Positions 56,120-64,000 of a stretch of 64,000 nt of DNA are shown piece after piece. A program made the position numbers and the translations under genes. The stretch is from Chromera velia (lineage: Eukaryota; Sar; Chromeraceae): assembly GCA_018398765.1 (NCBI GenBank), contig JAHBMJ010004204.1, forward strand, positions 1 through 64,000, in the 5' to 3' direction. Within the stretch, counting starts at the first letter, position 1. The number at the start of each line of letters is the position of its first letter. The notes beneath the pieces were generated by a model. That model was not told where the DNA came from. It saw nothing but the letters and a program-made list of their open reading frames with translations, and did no database searches.

Positions 56120-56858
56120 TCAACATATACACGATCCATAAGAAGCTTTCATTTCTCCGTGTAATGATGAGCGCAGACAGTTGCAGCAAAATGAGTTGAG
56201 ACAGTTCTGACAGATGTACTGACGTTGCATGACTTGGGGCTGCATGGAAGGGTAGGTGGTCATTCCGCCCAGGTTCATGGGGGAGGTCATGCCGACGGTG
56301 GAGCCCATGTAGGGTTGCATGGGTTGTTGCATCGACACTGCACGCACACAGAAGCAAAGAGGAGAGGTCTGGTGAGTGGCTGAAGAGACTTGGTTCTCAC
56401 AAAGAAATAGAAGTATTTGACGGGAGAACAAAAACAGGGCAACCAGGAATCGAACGACTTGTGCAACACATGAGACACCACTGTTGCGCAACATCTAGAG
56501 CTTGTTGCCTGGCTACATCAAGAGGGGCATCCTGCCTGAGAACGTATTACAACACGTAGGAACTGACTCATGGGGTACTGAGGAGTCGGTGAGGACATCA
56601 TGGGAGCTGCAATCAGGAGGGGGGTTGCGAAAAATGATTTGGAAGACTGAAGAAGGTCAGTCATTCTGAGTGGTAAAGTCGAACGGTGCTTACCTCCGTA
56701 AGCAGTGTCGTAGGACATCATGGTCGGCTGGGCGTAGCCTGCAAGCACAAGGAAGGCGGTAAGTGAGCAGAAAATATAGAGATAATTCTCGTACAGGAGT
56801 TGAGGGAGGACCTCTGTCAGGACTTACCGATGGATGCCATGGGATCAGTGTAGAGCAT
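55283..56858 (-). CDS. Met/Gly/Gln-rich low-complexity protein, six exons
   Basis: Exons in transcript order: 56858-56828, 56738-56694, 56606-56568, 56337-56224, 56072-55896, 55593-55283, giving 238 residues ending in TAA. All five acceptors are TGCAG and all five introns are phase 1. The protein starts MLYTDPMASIGYAQPTMM, continues with Pro/Met/Gln/Tyr-rich blocks (MQQPMQPYMGS), then (MG)n repeats, a Gln/Met helix-prone stretch (QQQVQQQQMMIQQLQQQ), a compact motif YRDVPRKKCCSSGG followed by YDPLYDGPYDNPSYGS, and MNGG/MGNG repeats to the C-terminus. The vicinal cysteines after a basic patch could be palmitoylated. I recognise no family. Such composition occurs in alveolate cortical proteins and in RNA-granule proteins; both are guesses. 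Divergently transcribed from the helicase gene. Confidence 0.75.
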
Positions 56859-57698
56859 CTTGGTAGAAGTTTCGAAGTTTCAGAGTGCAGAAGCGCAAAG
56901 GCAAGAAGCAGAACGAATCTGGACGGTTGAATTCAAGAGTTGTTTAGCGCAAATCAAGTTAGTGTATTTGTTTCTTCGACTGTAGTGCAGCTCTAGCTAC
57001 GAGGCAAGAATTCTGACGGGCTGAAATACAGGTGCGGGCATGTGAAGTCGATCGGCCGTATGTAATGTCGACACACTTCCGATTTATGGATGAGTGCCTC
57101 GAAAGTATGTTCTTTTCGGGGCCATGCATGTATTAATATTTTTTTTTGTAATAATCTTTTCAATACATATATTGGGCGTTCGCACGAACATGCACGCGCG
57201 GGGCTCTTACCGTATTGAAAATCGGCTAAAAAGCGCGAACATAATCGGTTTCCATGCATGGTGCTTAGGATGGCAGCGCAGCAAACTTTACGGGACCAAG
57301 GGGCCCCAAGAAAAAGTTTCGCATCCATTTTCTTCCATGCGCGGCGTGCGCGTATTTGCGGCCCACACGTGCCCACACCAATCGATCACCAACAAGTATA
57401 TATGGCTCAAGCAACGCGTGAGGGCATTTTTTCGCTATGCTTCTCGGAAGGAGACACGTGCGCCGAAGTCCGCAAAGTCTTGTGGAGTCTGTGATGGGAA
57501 GAAGCGCTGAAAGACTTCTGCTCTTGACGAGATGCGTGACAGTGGGGACGAATTTCGTTTTCTCAGTGTGTTGGTCTTGTTGAATTGTGTGGATCTATTT
57601 TTCTTCGTCGGCTCGATCCGAGGCAGCCCACGTCGATAGATAGTTCGTTTCTCTTCTTTTATCTACGTTGGTCACTGGATCTGAAAATCGGAAAAAAC
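56859..57698. promoter_or_regulatory. Divergent intergenic region, Met/Gly gene and helicase
   Basis: An 840-bp spacer between the two ATGs. It contains an A/T-rich patch (57131-57172) and otherwise no recognised element. Probably both promoters and 5' UTRs. Confidence 0.4.
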
Positions 57699-60600
57699 AT
57701 GAAAGGGGCCAAGGACGAGGGAGAAGCAACAGGAGAGAGTTCATGGTCGGGGAATGGAGAGATTGGAAACCGCGGACATCCAGGTAGACGGGGAGGGACT
57801 TCCACCAGTGCTGCAGATGAGAGTGCAAGGCAGTCCGATAGGAGAGAGGGGCAGAAGGGGCCCATTCAGACGGGCGGGGGAGATGAAGGGGAGGGGAGTC
57901 AGACGTCTCCCAGCCCTCCTATGCCGTCTGGCGTTGTCAGGACGACGCAAGAGCTTTTCGTCCCACGCTCTCTTCGGAAGGGATTGACGGATGTCTTATA
58001 CAGGGGGGTTGCAGGCCGCGTTGAGATTGACTTCGACCCTTTCGATGCTTCTACAGTGGCTCCGAAAGGGCAGAGAGTCGTGCAAGTTGCCGGCCCTGTG
58101 GAGGTGGTTGAAGCTGGCGTGCGTCTGATAAAGGCGTCGCTTTCTGTTTCTTCGTGGTTCATGCCTGTGCCTCCAGGCTTCCTTTCTGAAGTTTTTGATG
58201 TGACATCGGGGGGAATTGAGATATTTTCTGCCCGTCGGGGAGTTGCAGGTGTTGGGGAGAAGTTCGGGGTGTCCGTCGTTCCAGGCACGTGGGTGTTCCC
58301 TTGTGATGAGGACACGTGGGTGGGCGAGGAGGAGCAGGAGGATCCGTCTGGGTTTTGTCGTTTGTATGGCATTTTTCTGTACGGGAAGGGTTCGGCAAAG
58401 GAGAATGCTGTGTTCGATTTGGAGAAGATGGTAGGGGAGTGGAAGAAGAGGTCAGAGAGGCAGAGAGACGAAAATGGGGTGGGGGGCAAGGAGGTGAAGG
58501 GAGGAGAGGACGCCGTGTGCAGACTCCGGCAGGCTCTGCAAAACGAAGTGCGTCGCCTGACTCTCAGAGTGCCGACTGATGTTGCACAGGGTCTTCTTGA
58601 GAAGGGGGGGGAGGGGGCAGCCGACATTGAGAGGTCCACTGGGGCTTCCGTGCAGGTGTTCGTTGGGTTCGACGGGGTGCAAGGTGGGGAACAACAAGAG
58701 AGGACGGGAAAGATTGATTCGAGACAGCCGCCCACCTCGTTTGCAGAGATCGTCCTTGATGGGGAGCCTGAGAGCGTGCGAGCGGCTTTGCAGCAAGTGA
58801 AAGTTTTCCGCTCTAGCACGGTGATCAGGATGCGCGTTCACTGCATGTCAGTTCACCTGTTGAAACAATTCTTCCAATCGAATCCCGTTGCAACAATTCC
58901 CAAATGGCGTTTTGCAGTACCGCCTCCTGGTTCGCTTTTTTCTCATTGTTTTGGGTCCTTTGTTGCCTCTCTACATCTCGAGGGGACCCCAGAAGCTGTG
59001 CAGAAAGTTGCCTTTCGGGCCCGAAACATTTCCCACCGTTTACTTTCACGGAGAGGTTTGACTGTATTGCGTGTGAGTGCCTCCACGCGGTGTTATATGC
59101 TGTCCCGGGGGGGCGATGGTGAGACACTCCGACTGCACGAGTTGGGAGAGTCATGTGGAGGGGAGGGTTTTTTTGACAGGTCTGGGCAGGAGGTAGGAGA
59201 CCTTCCGAGTGAGTTGGCCCTGTTGGGAGATCTGCAAACGCGAGAGCGGATGGAGGACAGGGTTCGTGTGTGGGGGGGGAGTGGAGTTCTGGAAGGGACC
59301 GCGCTTTCGTCTTTTCTGGTACCCTTAAAGAGGGGTGCAAGGGGATTCACAGAGAGGCAGAGAGAGAGAATGAGGGAGGTTCAGGATCAGATGGGAAAAC
59401 GGGTTGAGATTCTTGATGCTCCAATATCAGCAGAGCAGAACTTCTCTTCTTCCACTTCGAAGTTGTGGGTTCAAATTTCCATTCGTGCTCCCTTCGCCCT
59501 CCGCATTCGAGCCGAGAAGGCATTGCGAGAGGTGTTCAGGGAATCAGTCGAAGAGAGAGCGGAGGGTGATGATGAGCAAATGGAGAGGTGTGAGATATCT
59601 CCATGGGAATCGCTGGAGATGAGGGGGCTTCTCTCCTGCAGTCCCTTTCCTCCTGTCTCAAAAAGACAACCTGCACTCCCTCATCCTGCGTCAGAACCCT
59701 TCCCAGGGCTGCTTAAGGTATCTGGTTGTCCTGAGTCGCCTCCCCAAGACAGCGGCAGGGACAGAAAATCACAAGACGAAGACGAGATCCCATTCCACGC
59801 CGGGAAAGATCTGGATGAAACTGCACCACCGCCACTGTCGCCCCCCACCACGGCTCCCCGCGAATCCCCCCAGACTGTCGTTGCGATGACGGCTCAGACT
59901 GTGCGGGAAAGCGCAGAGGAGGTGTACCCAATACACCCGCCTCCTGCCTGTTCTTTTTCTCTTTCTCATTCGCTCAGACTGCAGCGCCAGGCCGACCACG
60001 CAGACAAAGATTCATCAGCAGACTCCCCCGAGCACCCCGCAGTCAGCGAGGAGGGCTGGAAGGAGTCGTCTTCGTTTTGCTGTCTAGCTGAGAACTTCGC
60101 CTCCGAGAAGGAGACGGAAAAAGCGAAGCAAAAAGAGAGCCTAGTCCCTCTTTCCTTTGAAGGTGTTGACATCTCAAAGTCAGTCCGCGCGTCTGTTACC
60201 ACTGCCAGAGAACAGATCCCTCCACCCCCCCCACAGTGTCCCCTTTCTCACGCCCACACTCCCACTGATAAACGATGTAATGCCACTTCTTCTCCCAACT
60301 CTTCTCCCAACCAGCGAAAGAAAAGCCAAACTGAGGAAGCAGGGGAAAGTCGACATCCTCACCTTTCAGATGCAGATAATAAGTCCTCAAATCAGGTCGC
60401 CTCTACGAGCAATTCCGATCAGGAACGCCAATCCTTCACAGCACCGGATCCCTCGAAGCCGTGCTGCAATTCAGGTTCTGCCTCTCCCCCCCCGATTTGT
60501 CAACACAGTGCCCGGATTCTCGACCACCTTGCCCAATCCCGTTGTCTGATTGTGAAGGCAGATCCAGGATCGGGGAAGACTGCAGGATTGCCTGCAATCT

Positions 60601-61242
60601 TTGCTCATGGGGCAGACAAATTTCCCCCCGGGCATATTCTCTTTGTGCAACCGGGAAGGAAGGCAGCAGTTAGGGCGGCTTCCCTCGCTGCACATTACTG
60701 GGAGACGGCGTTGGAGGGTGCTGCAAAAGATGTGTTTGGGTGTGTTTTGCCATCCTGTGATAGGTCCCCCGGGCGACTTGGGACTTTCACGTCCGCCAAG
60801 CACTTCCTCGCGCTGGTGAAAGAGGATCCGAAGCTGAAAAAGTGGCCTCCTGCAAAGGGGGAGGAGACGGGAAAGAGTGTCTGCCTGGTTGTGGTCGAAG
60901 AGGCGCACCGAAGGAGGGTGAAGGGTGACTTGGCTCTCGGCCTCTTGAAAGGAATTCTCTCTGATCGTGCGGACTTCAGGGGTGAGTGCAACGTTTTTTT
61001 TGTTGTTGTTCAGCTTGTGGGGTGAGTGGTTTCGTTATTGGGGGGTGAGGGAGATTGGGATCGTTCCGTCAAGTTTCAAAAGAAACAATAAACTCACTCA
61101 GGTGTGCAGGCGGGCTTTGCAGGTTTTCCTTCCTTCTCTCTTTCGACATTGGTTGTCTTTCCTGACTTCTGTCAACGCTTTGCTCCTTCTTTCCTGCTTC
61201 TCACTCTGTTTCCATTTGTTCGTGTATATATATGTATATATG

Positions 61243-61288
<46 letters not shown>

Positions 61289-62712
61289 CGTGCAGTTGTG
61301 ATCAGCACCCCCGTGGTCAACACCTCTGGCTTCCTGGATTTGTTTGCCGATGGTCCGGTCGCTTCGTGCCTCGAAATTTCGAGCGGAGGTCCCACTGTGG
61401 AGTGCAGATTTATGCCCCAACAAAATTCCCTTCCCCCCCGGGGCCCTCTCTCAGAGAGAAGAGGAAGGGAGGAGCCTAGAAGGTCGAGTTGTTCTGCAAG
61501 CCTCCGTTCAAGCCCTCCTTCTTCTTCTTCCTCCTCAATTTCGTCGCCCGAGGGGGTACCTGATGTTGATTGCGGACACGTGATAGAGGTCAGTGAGGGC
61601 AAAAGGCGGGCATGCAGCCAGAAGAAGAAATCACATTCCGACTCTCTCTTCCTTCTTTCTCATCCATCCTTATGATCGTCTTCGCCAGCTGGTTGGTGAT
61701 GCGGTCTCCTGTGCTCTCTCTCTCTCTCTGTTTTTGTGAAAGGCAGGGGGTGTTCTCTCTGTTTGAGACCGTCTCCTCGAGCCCTTTCTGATCCTTCCTT
61801 TTCTTGCTCTTGTTTGGCGTTGCGTTCTTTGCAGGAATTGTGCAGAGGCCTGGAGAAAGTGCAGAGCGGCCACGCGTTGGTGTTCCTTCCAGGAGAAGAG
61901 GAGGTCGCGAGGTGCGTTGGGGTCTTTGAGGAGATTATCCGAGAGGGGGAGCTGCAAAGACATTTACCGACAGGGGTTCAATTGAAAGTACTCTCGTTCA
62001 CAGAAGACAGCAGTACGGAGAAGGTGAAAGAAGTCTTGTGGTTTGCTTCGGCAGCAAATGAGTCACAGCGGCTTGTGGTCTTCTGCACAAATATTGCGGA
62101 GACAGAGGTGCATGTGCCTGGCGTCTGTCTGGTTCTCGATTCTGGGCGCGATCGCGAGTGGGTCTACAGTGAGCGTCAGGGGATCTGCGTCCCCCAACTG
62201 AGGTCGGTCGGTCGGTCGGTCGGTCAGTTTGCGCGCTGTCTGTGCTGCCAGTAATTGCTCTGTTTTTTTCCTGACTGTCTTCGTCATTCGAACTTTGCTT
62301 TTTCTTTCTGTTGGTCTGCCTGTCCGGATTTTGTTCCTTTCCTTCCACTCCTGTTTGATTTTTGCTCTCTCCGCTGTCTGCTCCCGCCAATTTTGCGCAT
62401 AAGCTGCGTGACTGTCGCTCTCTTCCCCTCTTAAATCGCTGCAGGTGGATCTGTAGGGCTGCCGCATCCCAGCGAAGGAAAGCTGCAGACGGAAGAGGAC
62501 CGGGGGCTGGGCTGTTTGTGCGCCTCTACAGGCAGGATGACATTTCGGTAGTCGACTACGAGCCTGAGCTTTGGAGGTCCTGTCTGGACTCTGTCGTGTT
62601 GCAGGTTCGTTGGTTGGTTGTGCATCCAGGCAGATCCAGCAGCAGCAGCAGCAGCAGAGAGAAGAAAGAGAGAGGAAATAGGACGAACAGACAGGCCGTT
62701 CCGGTGGTTCGC

Positions 62713-62751
<39 letters not shown>

Positions 62752-64000
62752 CCCAGCTCTGTCTCTGTGCCTCTTGTCTTTTTGCTTCGTTCGGGTCCCT
62801 CTCTTTCTCCAGACCTGCAGTTCTCGATTATCCTCTCTGCCTCTGCTGATTGTTGTTTGTGCCTTGCTTGCTTGCTTGCTGCTGTCAGATCGCCAACCTC
62901 GGTGCAGACCCGCTCAGTTTCCCGCTGTTGGTGTCTCCTGGAACTGACAACCTGGCCGGCTCAGTGAACCGTCTCCGAAGACTTGGCCTGTGCACTGTTG
63001 GCAGCAATGGGACTGCTCTCTTCTCCACAACAACACCTGTGTCCCCCCAAGCTGTGGTAGGAGGAAGCGAGGAGAAGGGGAAGGCAGAGTGCAGTGGGAG
63101 GACATCCTGGGTGGCGCCCTTCGGTCGTTCTGCTGCTGAGTGTCTTGACCTCCTTTCGCCTTCCCTGGCAGTGTTTCTCCTCAGAGCCGTCGGACTTGGA
63201 GGTGCCAGTTTCGTGCGGACTGCCTGTGAGGTCACCGCGCTGCTTGCTGCCGGGTCGGGCATTGTTCCATACAGGAGGTTGCCGGTCGTTGTGCCGCGTG
63301 ATGGGGAGAAGGGTGAAGTGAAAGGAGGAGACGGGGGATGGAAGGAGGTGGACGAGAGGTTGTTGAGGGGAGAGCGGTGTTGGCAGAGTGTAACTGGGAG
63401 GCAGCGCAGCGATCTGCTGTCTTCTCTGTTGATCTACAGAAGGTGGAAGAGCCAAGGGGGGCAGTGTGAGGAGAAGTGCGGGCGCAAGGAAAGGAAGGAT
63501 GAGTGCTTTGAGTGCAGAGGAGAGTATGAAAGGGCGCACGGGATGGATCGTGAGGTCCTCCAGTTTGTGGAAAAGACTTCCGCAATGCTGATGCACAAGG
63601 TGGGTATTTCTTTCGGTCCCTTGGCTTCGATACAAGTTTCGTTTCTCAGCTGCTGCGCCGTTGCGGGGTTTTTGCTTGACTTTCTTCCTGCACCTGCAGA
63701 GCTCGATGTCTTTTCCGTTGTTTGTTGCTTCTCTCTCCGTTCGTTTGTGTCTGGCATTGAAACCTGAGAATCGTTCCAGCTCTTTTTCTCTCTCTTCACT
63801 TTCCTGGTTGCAGCTGCTGGCGTACATGCCAGAAATTTCTGGGCCTGGAGGAAAGCAGGAGGAGCAGAAAGATGAGGGACTGATGCATCAAGAGGACACA
63901 GAAGAGATCATAGGCAGAGCTCTTGCTCGGAGCTTTCCCGAGAAGGTCGCCGAAATGAAGTGTCCTGAGTGGGTCGGGCAGGGGGTTCGTTTATGTCTCC
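57699..64000 (+). CDS. DEAH/HrpB-like RNA helicase with long N-terminal extension, 3' end outside window
   Basis: Exons: 57699-60981, 61296-61588, 61835-62202, 62445-62604, 62889-63599, 63814-64000 (open). The first ATG in frame is 57699, with A at -3. Residues 1-900 are an extension: acidic start, a KH-like stretch (about 273-362, LTLRVPTDVAQGLLEKGG), and a Ser/Pro-rich disordered region (about 680-920). Helicase core: motif I ADPGSGKT (954-961), motif II EEAH (1067-1070) instead of DEAH, motif III region VISTPVVNT instead of SAT, motif V TNIAETE (near 62087), motif VI region SQRRKAADGRGPG (near 62468) instead of QRAGRAGR. A Ser run interrupts the core in exon 2. Exon 5 has a C-X3-C-X8-C-X2-C cluster. 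The end (RALARSFPEKVAEM) resembles HrpB. RNA unwinding is expected of the family, but the changed motifs make catalysis uncertain. Confidence 0.85.
61226..61290. repeat. (TA)n-(TG)n microsatellite abutting the acceptor of helicase intron 1
   Basis: TATATG and TA repeats from 61226, then TG repeats to 61288, leading directly into CGTGCAG at the acceptor. Confidence 0.85.
62203..62226 (+). repeat. (GTCG)5 starting at the splice donor of helicase intron 3
   Basis: Five GTCG units and one GTCA begin exactly at the first base of the intron. Confidence 0.85.
62719..62749. repeat. (CT)n microsatellite in helicase intron 4
   Basis: About 15 CT units within the intron 62605-62888; an (AGC)n run lies at 62639-62655. 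Confidence 0.85.

Noticed and set aside
57585-57698. N-terminal extension of the helicase upstream of 57699
   Set aside because: It would start at TTG, not ATG. The first in-frame ATG is 57699, with a favourable A at -3.

Overview
This is nuclear DNA of a eukaryote. Its genes have many short spliceosomal introns, the microsatellites are long, and about a third of the window is retrotransposon fossil. One predicted protein (28571-29227) has a bipartite signal-plus-transit leader with Phe just after the signal, as in algae with secondary red plastids. Together with the intron-rich kinesin-3 gene this suggests an alveolate alga of chromerid type (Chromera or Vitrella). That assignment is inference; no rRNA or organelle marker is present.

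Layout. 1-2022: a non-autonomous LTR element cut by the window edge. 2023-4795: a broken LINE. 4796-5306: two fold-back (palindromic) repeats. 5618-5875: a CT/CA/GA microsatellite. 6704-7912 (-): a two-HNH, homing-endonuclease-like gene with an organelle-type leader. 8200-8870: GC-rich dispersed repeats. 8935-15140: a Ty1/copia fossil. 15146-22790: a decayed DNA element split by a Ty3/gypsy chromovirus fossil (15800-22174). 22800-26860: intergenic repeats. 27064-27747 (-): a TLC-domain membrane protein. 28571-29227 (+): the putative plastid protein. 30129-35354: a second, older chromovirus fossil without recognisable LTRs. 35355-40960: mostly non-coding, one weak small gene. 40962-42302 (-): an ankyrin-repeat protein. 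43034-51304 (+): a complete 19-exon kinesin-3. 52380-52807: a palindromic MITE. 53066-53778 (-): a 5'-truncated second LINE copy. 55283-56858 (-): a six-exon Met/Gly/Gln-rich protein. 57699-64000 (+): a DEAH/HrpB-like helicase running off the window.

Host genes form three head-to-head pairs (TLC/plastid protein, ankyrin/kinesin, Met-Gly/helicase) separated by about 730-840 bp each. I could read 28 introns. 27 of 28 donors have G at +5, half have C at +3 (GTCNGT), and 24 of 28 acceptors end TGCAG. Several introns open straight into tetranucleotide microsatellites built on the donor sequence. The LTR pairs of the three datable elements differ almost only by transitions, which suggests cytosine deamination of silenced repeats.

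No CRISPR array, rRNA or convincing tRNA gene was seen. I did not find a multi-gene novel system. The most unusual items are the organelle-leader double-HNH protein, the helicase with altered catalytic motifs, the all-phase-1 Met/Gly gene, and the donor-anchored microsatellites.
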